Part shown: piece by piece, positions 11,601 through 20,711 of the stretch
Numbering within the stretch: the stretch's first letter is position 1
Layout of the letters: each line of letters opens with the position of its first letter
Assembly (NCBI RefSeq): GCF_042649825.1
Contig: NZ_JBHSAB010000031.1
Location: 1 to 64,000, forward strand
DNA: 64,000 bases
Source: Legionella_C dresdenensis
GTDB taxonomy: Bacteria; Pseudomonadota; Gammaproteobacteria; Legionellales; Legionellaceae
Reading direction: 5' to 3'
The notes under the pieces: generated by a model
What the model saw: the letters and a program-made list of their open reading frames with translations, nothing else
What the model was told of the DNA's origin: nothing
Database searches by the model: none
Translations under genes and position numbers: made by a program

Positions 11601-14600
11601 TGAAAAACTGCAAAAATTACCAGATGACGAGCTATCCAGGCTCGTTGAATACATGGATCAAGAGCCTGTTCCTTCCATTCCTGTATTGAATAAGCTGCTG
11701 GATCTGCCTGTTTGCCAAACCACCGATGGCTTAATCCATCAATTTGAAACCATTGAGCAAAACCTCAATTCCGATGGAACAACCAAACGCCATTACAGTA
11801 CTACAGAAGCGGATAAGAACAGCCTTGAGCGGGTACTTTCCGGGATTAAAGAAAAAGGCAGAGGATATATTGGGGAAGAAAGATGCCAGCAGCTACTCAA
11901 TTTACTGGATTACCTGAATGCCTATAGCCAGGCTACCCGTCTTGCTTCACTGCCAATGCCGCAATTACAAGCCAAATTGGATAAAGCCCTGTCTGAACTC
12001 AAAGAACCAGGCATCGACGCTCAAAGCAAACGGTTTGCATCGGCCCGTGTTTTGGCTTGCATGCGTGAAATATTGCTGCGTAAGTCAGGAAAATGGGCAA
12101 ACCATACCCAAATGCTGGATTTGATTTATGCTGCTTTAAACAATGATGCCAGCCTTATCCATCAAGTTAAAACCGGAGAGGGCAAAAGTATCATTACCAT
12201 TATGCGTGCTGCCTATCTCGCATTAAATGGCTATGTGGTTGATATTTTTAGTGCAAAAGAAAGCCTGTCGCGCCGTGACCATGAAGAATTCGCACCAATG
12301 CTTGACGCATTAGGAATACAAAACAGCTATATCACGGCCAATTCGGCTGCCGGTCACTATAAAACCGGTTCTCGTAATGGCAAAGGCGCCATCAACAACT
12401 TAACTGCCGGTAATTCCGCTCTGTTCCACTCAACCCATATCTGGAAAGGTATAACCGCTCTTGATTTAAATCCCGAAAAACGGGTTGCTTTTCTTGATGA
12501 GGCAGACCATGTCCTTAATGAGAAAACCCAATTCAACTACTCGGACAACAACGACAGCGACAGGATTTATAACCTTGATGAGTGGGTATACCGTCTAACA
12601 TACGACTATTATCAAAAAAATAAAAGCAAGTTCATAACCAATGATAGCGGCGCTCTGATTGTAAGACGCAATACGGAACTCAAGGAACTATGCAAGCTGT
12701 TGCAAGACTCATTAAAATGCAGTCCGAAACAATCTCAATTTTTCAATAAATACATGGTTCCCGCCCTAAGCGAGAATCCCGATGCAATGAAGCAGCGTGA
12801 CGAGCAGTTAAAGCAATTACTAACCGCTGCCCATATCGCCTCAGGATTACAGGAAGGCGCTGACTTCTGTATTATGCCTGAAACCAAGACTGTTACTGGC
12901 GGTCTGGTCATTAATACCCGTTTTGCCAAAGTGATGATCGACAACCAAATCAGGCATGGCTCAACTTATAGCGACCTGGTGCATCAGTTCCTGCATATCA
13001 GGCTTAATAATGAAGCATCGGAAAAAGGTGAAATGCCGGATTTCTTCGTTGATCCGAACACACAGATTGCCCTGTCGCAAAATGCCAGTTACCTGTTGAA
13101 ACAATACTATCACAAGATTGAAGGCTGTACGGGAACTGCGGGGGACGCACAGGATCTTGCGGCTTATCTGTCAGTATATGACATTAAAAACGTTATTAAA
13201 TTACCGACTCATGAACCGAGAAGAGTGACCTTTAAGCCAACGCAGTATTGCAAGACTGAATCTGATTATATCCTGAGTCTTGCTGATATAGTCATGGCAA
13301 ATAAAAAAATTCCTACCCTGATTACCTGTGAAGATGATATTGCCGTGAAACGCATCTCGGCACAGCTCAAAATGATACTCGCCTACAAAGAGAAAGAGTA
13401 TGATTTCAGTAAATATATTGAAGATACTAATGACAGCGGCAAGGCGGAAGCAGATGTTGTTCCACTCGCTGGCCGGGCTGGCTCGGTAGTAATCAGCTCC
13501 CGTATGGGCCGTGGTACTGATATTAAACCGGAGGTCCCCGAGGGGCTGGCTGTAGTGCGGGCTTATGCAAGCACTCCGCGGATCGTTAAACAGGAAGGCG
13601 GCCGGGGCGGCCGTAATGGTGCGTTTGGTACCTGTCAGGAAATCATTAACTATGCAGAAGTTGAACGCGAATATAACAAATTTGATAAAACTGCTAATAA
13701 ACGTTTAGCAGAAATTTTATCCGAGCAAACACAGCACCTCGATAATAAGATTAAAAAGCATAAAAAAAATGGATCCGACAAATTTAAATGGCTGGATAAG
13801 GATGAAAATCCGGATGCCTATAATATGTACCTCAAGACGCGTGCTGTACAACAACTTAAACATGAAGAAAAACAAAGGCATGAACAATACTTGCGCCGTA
13901 AAGAGCTGGTGATGGCCGTCTTGTCTGGTAAAAATATGGAGCTGCTCCATGGAGATATTAAAACAACCAGAAAAGCCTATCCCAATTTAAAAGATGCCTG
14001 GCTTGAATGCCGCAAACAAATTGAAGCAGCCTGGAACGGGCGGCTTGCTGGCAAACAGTATGAAGATGACCTTGTTTATGAACAATTTTTTAACCAGGCT
14101 AACAAATACTGGCAAACCCTCTGTTCCAAGTACCCGGCTCTCGACAAAAACCTGCTTACACAGCTTTCTGATTACAGCAAATATATACCAAGTGCGGTAT
14201 CTGCCACGCCAGCCCCACAGGAGCAGGCTGAACCAGCTACTGATCAACCCACGCCAGAGACATCTGTTTTGCCCAATGCGATTAAGGCATATCAGACCTG
14301 GATTGCAGGCGCTCAAAAGCATTATTTCTCTGATTTGCATCAGCTTGCGGATAAGCAGTTACTTGCGATATACGGGAAACCTTTCGAAACATTTGCCGTA
14401 GGAGCAACTCAAAAACGCAAGACTTATTTTTCTGACAGCCTTGCAGGAGATTATAATTATCGTACCAAACTTGTTTCATTGGAACTCTTTTTCAATTCAC
14501 TATTAAATGCAAGCCGTTCATCAACTGCTGGCGCACAAAAGTTATTTGACACACTGACAGAGATATCATCTCATCCTGGAGCAGGTATTTATAATATCCC

Positions 14601-17025
14601 TCTGGAAAACGTTGCCGATCTCATTTCATTTTTGACAAGCAAAAATGAGGACAGCGATTATGACAACTATCTGGTTTGTCTGAAACACTTTATGAAACAG
14701 CCCTGGTTGCTTGAAAAAACTCCAACAGCAAGAACACCCGATGATTATGATAAAACAGGATTGCTTGCTTCGTTTGTCATGAAAACAGTTACCACCGGCT
14801 TTGTTAAGGACGACACATTAACGTTTATCAGTAATTTAAGCGAAGTCATTTATCATCACTACTGGGATAAAGTATCGTTAAATTCCCTGAAAAAACTGGA
14901 GACAATATTTGCCTCAAATCCGAAATTTACCCAAATACTTGCAAGCCATACGAATCGTGCAGATTTGGGCGAGATTATCAAACTGCTTTTGGAAAATTGC
15001 CCACAGCCTGAAAAAATCGCCCATTTTATGGATTATGTCAGCAAAAATATTGAGGACGAGCTCTTACCAAGTGTATTAATACCCTTATTTCAAATCCATT
15101 TTGGCGACAGGTCCCATTCGTTTACAGAAAAATATATCCCGGAAAAACCAACTTTATCGGCCCATCTTGACAAAAAACAGCAACGCGACCTTTGGCATTT
15201 CTTCCGTCAACGTCAGCCTGTTGATAAAAAGAGTCATGATGAGCTTATGCTTATCCTGAACGGTCAGGAAAACAATGAAGATTTCAACGACAAACTGTTT
15301 AAACCTTTAATTAACTTGCCGCCGTTTATCAGCGTTGAATATATGCTCCATTATTCCCGCTTTAAAATGGGCAAGTACGATGCGCTTGCCAGTGAAGCCT
15401 GTTTAAAAGAGATTAAGCAAGCCGGCGACTGCTTTACCCGGGCAATGAGGCAGCATGGCATTACAAATTATGAATCATGGCAAACACGATTCAATAAATT
15501 GTCTCCAGCAGAAAACCAGCGCTTTTTTGGTGATGCAATCAGGCATGAAGCCATTAATTCAAAGACTTTAAACGGCCTTGCGAAAGCGTTTATTGCGAAA
15601 CGACTGACACAAGAAACACTGGCGACAGCATTTATAACGGCTGACAAAATTCATAATATCAGTAACCAGGCTACACGTGAATTTTGTATGAAACAATTTC
15701 TGACAGATTACGTTGGCAAACCAGACGGTGCTCACACTCAACAAGTTCTCGCGTTTAAAGAATGGCTTGAACAAGTTGAAAAGAGCGGGTTATTGCTTGA
15801 CCAGGGCGGATTGCAATGCCTGTATCGACAGCGTCATAACCTCAACAACGTTAAAACCACTTTAAAGGTAATTCAAAACCTGCAAGCTTATCAAAATGAA
15901 ATCGCAATTGATTTAGATGATTATTACGTTAGCCCTAACTTTGAGCAAACCAATCGTACCTATCTGGCATTCTTTGCCCTTATCAAGGAGGCTGAAAAAG
16001 CCGGATTCTCCTTAAACTATTTAAAAAGCCTGAAAAAGGCCTGCTTTACCTCCAGAAGCATTAGGAGTGTTGAGCAATTGAATAAGGTTCTTGAGATTGC
16101 CAGACTAGCGCAGGAAGATTTAGTCAAGCACCGTCAATATGGTAAATACTTCTCTCAACTTAATCAGGGGCAGGCGGCCCGTAAAGAAATTATGCAGTTC
16201 CTGCACCATGGCTATCTCAATTTGGATGCCGGTTTTCAAACAAGATGCTATCACAGCTTTGAACAAATGGCAGCAGCTGCGGTGGGTATTAAAAACTTCC
16301 AGGTATCTGATTGCGGCGGTTTGCAAAAGCAACTACAACAAACAATGCGATTAGTTAAAGAAATTCAACAGATCGCAGCCCATCCGTTTGGGAGGACTCC
16401 AGAGACACCGTTCAAATATGTCACTCAGGAAGAAAGGAAGCAAATCAGCGACAAGCATAATGCCTTCTTTAACCAGCAGCGCAAATCCTATGCCGATATG
16501 TGGTTTACTAATTCTGCGCGCAAACTAGCCGCCGCCAATTTATTTAATACGATTGAGAGCGAGAGCACGCGAATGAAGAGGAACGTCTCAAATATAGCTA
16601 CTTACTACAATACTCAGATTAATACGATTCTGGACACTCAAAAGGAGATAATGGACCAGGATAGTCTTGAGAAAAATACCAAAGGTTATAGCAGGTTGTT
16701 TAATATCTGTACTCATATGTTTACCGTGATTGCGGCAGATTATATGGCTAACAGCAATATATCGTATGCTGACAAAGCTGATTTGAAAAACAGGATTTCA
16801 GAGCAGCTGGTAAATACTGTCCGCAGATTAGGTACAAAACTGCCTGAGAGCTATATAGGCAAGTGGAATGTGATACGCGCCAATGCGAATAATATTACGG
16901 AGGTTTTAGGTGCATTGGATAGGAAAAAGATCCCCACATCGTTGAAATATATTGTCGATAACATCGATGGGTTATCCGCCTTGCTCGAGCAACCGGATAA
17001 TGCAGCGGCGCAGTTTACGATGTAA
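5686..17025 (+). CDS. Giant SecA-like DEAD ATPase protein, candidate effector
   Basis: About 3779 aa. I place the start at GTG 5686 because GAAGGA lies 9 bases before it; an in-frame GTG at 5659 has a poorer ribosome site. The central part resembles the SecA ATPase motor. It has a Walker A KTGEGKS near residue 2162 (SecA: KTGEGKT), a Walker B FLDEADHVL near 2271, and a C-terminal helicase region with SRMGRGTDIK near 2608 and EGGRGGRNGAFG near 2640. It is not housekeeping SecA: that protein is about 900 aa, and here the core is buried between about 2100 residues of N-terminal and 1100 of C-terminal unknown helical sequence. A Glu/Gln-rich linker (QEQEQEQEQELEHD) lies near 900. Residues about 720-800 have a leucine-rich pattern with ILPDTLNAQTRIALINLLE. 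No signal peptide or membrane segments are apparent. A PmrA box precedes it. The substrate of the motor is unknown. Confidence 0.85.
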   Translation: MYENSILNIKSRVLESLESTLETAWLKAHRDIINKETDKEFQEQKSANLKQYQCDRNHPDAVLYPHTRIYVQARHHALIEPDRESIYNDKKMSYRHTYIEYWTHQLSQRFSDQLDAFQPEEILTNLFKRHPWLENDPSKRYLSTYATLYLNHIFLSMLEQKLHTRINQWEDLNLDQLKNPNTFSWKPLEFADYQAFTELFPISRLNLLYNNSDMFRDYLTLPRTQSSELLDYTLGRIDLYRLLLNNYPEAMRCNLNAYTACPKILPLDMHDFTTMPQALREEAETILLNTSEENAPEWIALHKENGCWTAYVPVGTDIPDTIRHLVRSVIPVNYAENNQLNSLKNLSAKNIWHAVLLGRVLPWLRNNRSTELRTFRNNVPADVLLQNVMENCFCSNQTGEKESLAKAFINRKPMSNQTVAQVLSSIRLDNLAVRRRMASSRHQLPGPISESELLLGNIDELTGIVTSESLLSNFDKKRIVISPDAARISLFHNQYDTAIQAMYLVYQNNLTRLSFSPLDNSVNSLMQDHQRIFRKLVKYNANLQTIIPTQNPRQFADSYAYPMHCAARNRFLKARNPAFVKEAEKKVAMRKMLWLNTGNELVKFFEQHGKDIDLDFINRAIEFKTQWAAESCDYKLKPDDQALWAFLQIAQMGKDGIDTLFESLETKATNWEFIQQEPAPKLACTLDLNGSLATNPVEYINYLTAKIIQFDTYRKGCTPLFSPLSLILPDTLNAQTRIALINLLETLNNRRQQFPEENNEVIFYNIQNGAPDSKELISDLERLANNNFQVVIRIPEWDRDAYKSEENKKSSLKADYRKVQNKILDNQRKTFNRKLPHQTKNVYAAANGTLVPELVIDDKLAKLPQPWDGDDVIYPLTSQTPGIQQQLEQQVEQEFVQEQEQEQEQELEHDYELQIGVYRGSESDLITRYNINEKCRAIWAKIPESIKNKSGYEQETLRQLFSLWVGSEKDASLVIEQMEPAAVQKIMENAPKFRQNLAKDNLPAGFYLSYLPFSQGLVLCFDPKREKEDLYQSSQLMIKHQNPFKIELHQPKPAMVFKGDYRQFSSVTSNADWQQTLWKFMALEDNDQERINNAKAIIMPEHPDTPASDLSPLMQRLDIEQTFKAPGDLALCFTCLASWAKQKGASEDVINALFTIESPTALSEENLKGFGQLFNQYDIQNNGEEKNGSEHWLFIADQMVKTFSAQHLAIWKKRLLDPSKNWSELLEKREVDAVALSITTLKGKSSIFHDIWWKLVDCHGEATGHMRYSQLWYAFQKVIKFCEDRDLELNKDVLFKYLTNTPNFNAQVFLERLHWTLTRAANQLDNDFAMQSILDNIDQIDWTHSGFYYAARYQNYPFWHNDLGLSQLKTTDAGSAPGYTVIWDQGRKLSDPLTHAKRYVNQRAQFSISKYEQFCEALNQCFDSDTVDAGLIRLFTACFTVGSDNIRALNIEQAKSTLEELGQTNSKWQQWLNDAILLDDEIVAHTIKLRFQDMPVFLELLSQSPIQSSIDMYLRTPIDFINACGRAFLCFEGNNAEENVKLLFQYAAQIQDPNATLLTAYPWLITEQQASANWKDPLAVAYDLSSDALIRAELETLLRQLQSINFSNTAFNRLPNTAALTRALLEIAKEPNATRAASKRRAIISDWVNQGIDIVDQESAYRHLTGHELNENQIYLTMKFKPGFKNQNLQLCQTLFKKYIVVEASLDVENQIEKFQRLLIQLDNKTHYNEVGQILGLLIEKAKSGNQTRRYPLTQLTSWINALLEIDTYNNGHYPTNVLREILNDAVSKPNSSLLNRDLLKLREQADQTLQGLIKKITQTPISAQYKHAVSKIAIKYQHTPDLVQRVIDCFVKLEQHKAAPAVLSKFVQVLENICSSVPKIDNLECSRLIKDFTVQITDLEHWLPGQQQRFKTIWEHSQIKLMSIYNDDKVSYFHWHTIPSCVIPKLAKSRMVLVLATQNWDADQKLFSTVAEKLQKLPDDELSRLVEYMDQEPVPSIPVLNKLLDLPVCQTTDGLIHQFETIEQNLNSDGTTKRHYSTTEADKNSLERVLSGIKEKGRGYIGEERCQQLLNLLDYLNAYSQATRLASLPMPQLQAKLDKALSELKEPGIDAQSKRFASARVLACMREILLRKSGKWANHTQMLDLIYAALNNDASLIHQVKTGEGKSIITIMRAAYLALNGYVVDIFSAKESLSRRDHEEFAPMLDALGIQNSYITANSAAGHYKTGSRNGKGAINNLTAGNSALFHSTHIWKGITALDLNPEKRVAFLDEADHVLNEKTQFNYSDNNDSDRIYNLDEWVYRLTYDYYQKNKSKFITNDSGALIVRRNTELKELCKLLQDSLKCSPKQSQFFNKYMVPALSENPDAMKQRDEQLKQLLTAAHIASGLQEGADFCIMPETKTVTGGLVINTRFAKVMIDNQIRHGSTYSDLVHQFLHIRLNNEASEKGEMPDFFVDPNTQIALSQNASYLLKQYYHKIEGCTGTAGDAQDLAAYLSVYDIKNVIKLPTHEPRRVTFKPTQYCKTESDYILSLADIVMANKKIPTLITCEDDIAVKRISAQLKMILAYKEKEYDFSKYIEDTNDSGKAEADVVPLAGRAGSVVISSRMGRGTDIKPEVPEGLAVVRAYASTPRIVKQEGGRGGRNGAFGTCQEIINYAEVEREYNKFDKTANKRLAEILSEQTQHLDNKIKKHKKNGSDKFKWLDKDENPDAYNMYLKTRAVQQLKHEEKQRHEQYLRRKELVMAVLSGKNMELLHGDIKTTRKAYPNLKDAWLECRKQIEAAWNGRLAGKQYEDDLVYEQFFNQANKYWQTLCSKYPALDKNLLTQLSDYSKYIPSAVSATPAPQEQAEPATDQPTPETSVLPNAIKAYQTWIAGAQKHYFSDLHQLADKQLLAIYGKPFETFAVGATQKRKTYFSDSLAGDYNYRTKLVSLELFFNSLLNASRSSTAGAQKLFDTLTEISSHPGAGIYNIPLENVADLISFLTSKNEDSDYDNYLVCLKHFMKQPWLLEKTPTARTPDDYDKTGLLASFVMKTVTTGFVKDDTLTFISNLSEVIYHHYWDKVSLNSLKKLETIFASNPKFTQILASHTNRADLGEIIKLLLENCPQPEKIAHFMDYVSKNIEDELLPSVLIPLFQIHFGDRSHSFTEKYIPEKPTLSAHLDKKQQRDLWHFFRQRQPVDKKSHDELMLILNGQENNEDFNDKLFKPLINLPPFISVEYMLHYSRFKMGKYDALASEACLKEIKQAGDCFTRAMRQHGITNYESWQTRFNKLSPAENQRFFGDAIRHEAINSKTLNGLAKAFIAKRLTQETLATAFITADKIHNISNQATREFCMKQFLTDYVGKPDGAHTQQVLAFKEWLEQVEKSGLLLDQGGLQCLYRQRHNLNNVKTTLKVIQNLQAYQNEIAIDLDDYYVSPNFEQTNRTYLAFFALIKEAEKAGFSLNYLKSLKKACFTSRSIRSVEQLNKVLEIARLAQEDLVKHRQYGKYFSQLNQGQAARKEIMQFLHHGYLNLDAGFQTRCYHSFEQMAAAAVGIKNFQVSDCGGLQKQLQQTMRLVKEIQQIAAHPFGRTPETPFKYVTQEERKQISDKHNAFFNQQRKSYADMWFTNSARKLAAANLFNTIESESTRMKRNVSNIATYYNTQINTILDTQKEIMDQDSLEKNTKGYSRLFNICTHMFTVIAADYMANSNISYADKADLKNRISEQLVNTVRRLGTKLPESYIGKWNVIRANANNITEVLGALDRKKIPTSLKYIVDNIDGLSALLEQPDNAAAQFTM

Positions 17026-17049
17026 GGGTTTTGTTGAATAAATAGTACT

Positions 17050-17077
17050 GTCATTCCCGCGAAGGCGGGAATCCATC
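17050..17077. repeat. Single REP arm
   Basis: GTCATTCCCGCGAAGGCG continuing to GGGAATCCATC is identical to the left REP arm of the MITE at 5158. Here it stands alone, 25 bp after the stop codon of the giant gene. It contains a short GC-rich inverted repeat CCCGC/GCGGG. Confidence 0.75.
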
Positions 17078-17167
17078 CACAAATTAAGCAGCATGCTAGT
17101 TTTAGTATGTTATAAATCAAGCATCTTCAGTTTGATGCCTACCTTATTTCCTAGGAGTAACCACTAA

Positions 17168-19735
17168 ATGAGTGAGGCCCTTAGCAATATTAATACTTTG
17201 TTAAACCACTATCAAAAATTAAATGCCTTTAAGCGTTGGTTTTTTCCCGGAAAAGTCGCTCAAGCCCTTAAAGAGTTTGCCAAAGATACTAGCAGCGCCC
17301 GGCATGCGGCTCTTGTTTATCAAGCTTATTTTAAACACACTAATTTTTTTACCCGCTGGTTATTTTCTTGTTTGCTTAAATTTTCTGAATTAATTACAAC
17401 CCAGGAATTACAATCGCTTAATAATTCTATGTTATTAATCAATAGTCAGGGGCAAGCAACGCTTAAAACCGAAGCAAATTTTGAAAAAATTGTTAAAGCT
17501 ACTGACATTTACGACGTTGTTTATGCATGGAAGGAGCTTCATCAAAAAGGCTTATTGGCTGGTTCACAAGCGCAAGATAATTTTGATACCGTATTTCATT
17601 CAAATTGGCCTATAAGAGCGGCACAAGGGCTATATTATCTTAACCGTTACGGTTTGCTGAACGGTAGCCAAACACAAGCTATTCGAGAGATAGTGGTACG
17701 TAAACCTGATTTAGTTTATGAGGCATTAACGGATCTTTACGAGGCAGAGCCTTTAAAAGGTCACCAGGGACAGGCCAATTTCATTGCACTAGCAAACGCC
17801 GTCAATCCCAAAAAAATTATTTATGGATTAAAAGCTATTCAAACAAGTTTATTGAAAGGGAGCCAGGCACAAGCTAATTTTGATGCGGTACTTCGTGCAA
17901 CTAATATCGAGTCCCTATCATATGCATTAGATAGTCTTGGCATGAAAGGTTTGTTAAAAGACAACCACGCCCAGGCTAATTTTGATACTATAGTCGGTTC
18001 TATTAATCCTGAGAATGCGGTGTGTGCACTAGAACATCTTAACCGGTATAACTTACTTACCGGCGAATGGGCGCATGCTTTTCGCAGGACTATAGCAAGC
18101 GTAGCCAAACCCTTAGAAATGGCCAAGGCACTGGAAAGCAGCCATCGATTAGACTTATTCACAGGCGAGCGGGCGCAGGCTAATTTTGATATGATAGTTA
18201 GGGCTGCTGATCCCTGGAAAACCCTTTTTATTCTGTGGACTCTTCAACGAAGTGGTTTATTAACCGGGGAACAGGCAGAGGCTAATTTTAATGCTGTATT
18301 TCATGCAGCCGACCCTAATGCAGTCTTAAGCGCACTGCAATACCTTAATGAAGATGGCTTACTGACAGGCGAGCAGGCAACGGCTAACCGTAATGCAGTA
18401 GCAAGCGCAGCTAACCCAAAAGAAGTTAAAGAAGCCCTGCTGTACCTTCATTGGGCGCGCTTATTAACTGGCGCACAGGCACAAGGTAATTTTAATGCCG
18501 TGATTGTGACACATGCAGCCTTGTTGACCGCACCGTGGATGGTGATACATTGGAGCCGTATACCACGTCATGTGTTCACTCAAGCTTGTTTAGATGACAT
18601 TATCGCGCTTGCAGCCACCCATCATAATGATCTGGCTGCCGGCCAAGCGGCTATTACCCGCTATCTTATTCGTTTAATTCAAGGAGTTCAGCGGCCAGCG
18701 CAGCTTAACCAGAATCAAAGCACCCATACTGCCAGTGTACATGCAACAACCGACTTAACAGCCTGGTTATTAAGTAGTAAATATAGCACTCTGGCAATCG
18801 ACATTGCAAAACAATGGCAAGCGATGGTTAGTGCCGTCACTGCCATGACGCCCTCTGAAGATTTACCGCAGGCGGAAATCGAGGCCGCGATTCGCTGCTT
18901 AGCGCGCTTAACCCAACAAGCACCCGCTGTTAACTTATCCATAACAGCTAATAAAAAAGCCAACTCGCTGACGTTAATTGAGAAATTAAAGCTTAATCTG
19001 GTTGATGAGGTGAAGACTTTAATGGCAACCTTAACCGCCACCTTAAACCAAGAAAGCCGGATTGGTTTACAAACCTTTATCGTCTGGGTATATGAGGCAG
19101 TAAAAGATAATCCCTTGGTCATGGAACTCTTTACCAAAGCGCTCTTTGAAATCCAGCGTGGTTATAACCTTAACGAGCAAGGGCAGGATGAAGGCGGAGA
19201 CGATAAGCCGATTTGTTATGGCGGCACCGCGAACAAATTTTGTGAAAAACTCAGTAGCTTCTCGCCATTCATTGAGTTTATCTTTGTCGATAAGGAGACC
19301 ATTAACCTTAAAATGCAGCAACTGACGCGCCAAGCTGCACTCACCTACTTAAAGCAGCTTCATCATGAAGCCAGCAACGGTGAACCGCAGGCTTTGACCG
19401 CTTATCAGCAAGCACTTGCTCATTTCAATGAAAATCGTGAAAGACCAATTTACCAACACGTGTTTGATAAAAACAATTTAACTGAGGTCATTATGGCTGA
19501 ATTTGATGGACTTTATGATAAAGAAAAACTCATGATGTGCATTCAGCAATTTAAAGAGCATGGCATTGATTATCTAAAAGCCCTCACTCATGAAAAAGAT
19601 TATCAAGCATTAATCAATCACCCGCCGCACGCAATAAAACAATTCACTAGCCCTGACGGTTCAACACCACGCTTTTTTAATCTATCAGATCAGGGTAAGC
19701 GCTCAATAAACCCAATCTGTTTCTCAAATAAATAA
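17168..19735 (+). CDS. Protein of tandem GLLTGEQAQANF-type helical repeats, candidate effector
   Basis: An 855-aa soluble protein; AGGAG lies 9 bases before ATG. Residues about 130-445 consist of roughly nine repeats of 33-36 residues with the pattern L-x3-GLL-x-G-x-QAQANF-x-A-V-x-x-A-x-P-x5-AL-x-x-L. Examples are GLLTGEQAEANFNAVFHAAD and LLKGSQAQANFDAVLRAT. This looks like a solenoid related in spirit to ankyrin arrays and resembles repeats I associate with Legionella proteins, though I cannot name a family. The C-terminal half (about 450-855) is helical without repeats and contains GQDEGGDDKPICYGGTANKF near 677-696. The N-terminal 100 residues have a short hydrophobic stretch FFTRWLFSCLLKFSE. 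It is the last gene in the same-strand run, but it has no PmrA box that I can see. Confidence 0.8.
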   Translation: MSEALSNINTLLNHYQKLNAFKRWFFPGKVAQALKEFAKDTSSARHAALVYQAYFKHTNFFTRWLFSCLLKFSELITTQELQSLNNSMLLINSQGQATLKTEANFEKIVKATDIYDVVYAWKELHQKGLLAGSQAQDNFDTVFHSNWPIRAAQGLYYLNRYGLLNGSQTQAIREIVVRKPDLVYEALTDLYEAEPLKGHQGQANFIALANAVNPKKIIYGLKAIQTSLLKGSQAQANFDAVLRATNIESLSYALDSLGMKGLLKDNHAQANFDTIVGSINPENAVCALEHLNRYNLLTGEWAHAFRRTIASVAKPLEMAKALESSHRLDLFTGERAQANFDMIVRAADPWKTLFILWTLQRSGLLTGEQAEANFNAVFHAADPNAVLSALQYLNEDGLLTGEQATANRNAVASAANPKEVKEALLYLHWARLLTGAQAQGNFNAVIVTHAALLTAPWMVIHWSRIPRHVFTQACLDDIIALAATHHNDLAAGQAAITRYLIRLIQGVQRPAQLNQNQSTHTASVHATTDLTAWLLSSKYSTLAIDIAKQWQAMVSAVTAMTPSEDLPQAEIEAAIRCLARLTQQAPAVNLSITANKKANSLTLIEKLKLNLVDEVKTLMATLTATLNQESRIGLQTFIVWVYEAVKDNPLVMELFTKALFEIQRGYNLNEQGQDEGGDDKPICYGGTANKFCEKLSSFSPFIEFIFVDKETINLKMQQLTRQAALTYLKQLHHEASNGEPQALTAYQQALAHFNENRERPIYQHVFDKNNLTEVIMAEFDGLYDKEKLMMCIQQFKEHGIDYLKALTHEKDYQALINHPPHAIKQFTSPDGSTPRFFNLSDQGKRSINPICFSNK

Positions 19736-19905
19736 TTTCAATCAATGGATAACGTTTGGTCCTGTCAATTCTGGGATCTTGCAGTAGGACTTCTCAAAAC
19801 AGCCGGAGGCATCGCTACTCCTTGTTCTGTAAAGGCATAAGATAGGTAGCGCCTCGGTTGTGATTAATTGCGTCATACAAGCCCTTCAAATCGTCTACAT
19901 GCCAA
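19736..19905. other. Intergenic region with a degenerate coding remnant
   Basis: Between the repeat protein and the recombinase pseudogene there is only one short open stretch, on the minus strand at 19815-19925 (36 codons from ATG, including WHVDDLKGLYDAINHNRG). It overlaps the 3-prime end of the recombinase. It reads like a protein C-terminus stranded by rearrangement, but I do not recognise it. Confidence 0.3.
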
Positions 19906-20474
19906 TTAGCACGAACGGGTACCATGCGTGTTATTAATATATTTGTATAGTGTCGGTTTGGATATGGATACTAACTCACAGATTTGATTAATACTATGCT
20001 TTTTACCGTTATACAGTTCAATCGCCAATGCTGCTTTATCAGTTGATAACTTTTTAGGCCGTCCTCCATTCCTACCCCGAGCCCGCGCGGCTTGAAGCCC
20101 TGCATGTGTCCGCTCGCGAATTAAATTGCGTTCAAATTCGGCTAATGCACCAAAGATATGAAAAATTAACTTACCCGAACTCGATGACGTATCAATCGAT
20201 TCATGTAAACTTTTAAGGCCAATCTGTTTTTCTTCAAATTGAGCAACCAAGTCAATTAAATCCTTTAAAGATCGGCTTAAGCGGTCTAAACGCCAAACAA
20301 CAATGGTGTCTCCTGCCCGGGCATAATTTAATGCTTCGTCTAAACCAGGCCGATCAATTTTGCTGCCAGTCATTAAATCATCAAAAAATTTTTCGCAACC
20401 CGCTTTTTTTAAAGCATCGTGTTGCAAGTGCAAGTTTGATCATCAGTTGAGACACGAGAATAGCCAATTAACAT
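19906..20474 (-). pseudogene. Serine recombinase (resolvase/invertase), one-base frameshift
   Basis: From ATG at 20474 the reading starts MLIGYSRVSTDDQ, the canonical N-terminus with the catalytic serine of the RVSTDDQ motif. One base is missing near 20434 (a run expected as CAAAAC reads CAAAC), and the frame shifts. The second frame continues with HLQHDALKKAGCEKFFDD, VVWRLDRLSRSLKDL, AEFERNLIRERTHAGL and a C-terminal helix-turn-helix (SINQICELVSISKPTLYKYI). Both pieces are otherwise well conserved, so the break is recent, or is a sequencing error. Family: small Tn3-type resolvase / DNA invertase of about 190 aa. No res site or transposase accompanies it. A second broken recombinase lies at 28271-28824. 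Confidence 0.85.
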
Positions 20475-20711
20475 AAAGCATCCAAAGTGGTTAAGTTTAT
20501 CGTAAAAATCGATATTAACTTAACTTTAAATAATTTAACGGATTTCTTTACCGGAAAAACCGTAATTTTGTGTTGTCAAAAAATGGATTGGCCAGCGGTA
20601 AACAAAACTCTCGTTTTCTTTACTGTTAATATATTAAACAAGTCATGGTTTTCAATTCAAAAGAACTCACATTTCTGATAATATTAGTTCCGAATTTGGC
20701 CTGGGTATAAT

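Noticed and set aside
12160..13650. Housekeeping secA
   Set aside because: Only the motor motifs match; the protein is four times too long and lacks recognisable SecA flanks.
20487..20678. 63-codon plus-strand frame upstream of the gmk remnant
   Set aside because: No ribosome site, no recognisable motif, and it lies opposite the promoter side of a decayed recombinase.
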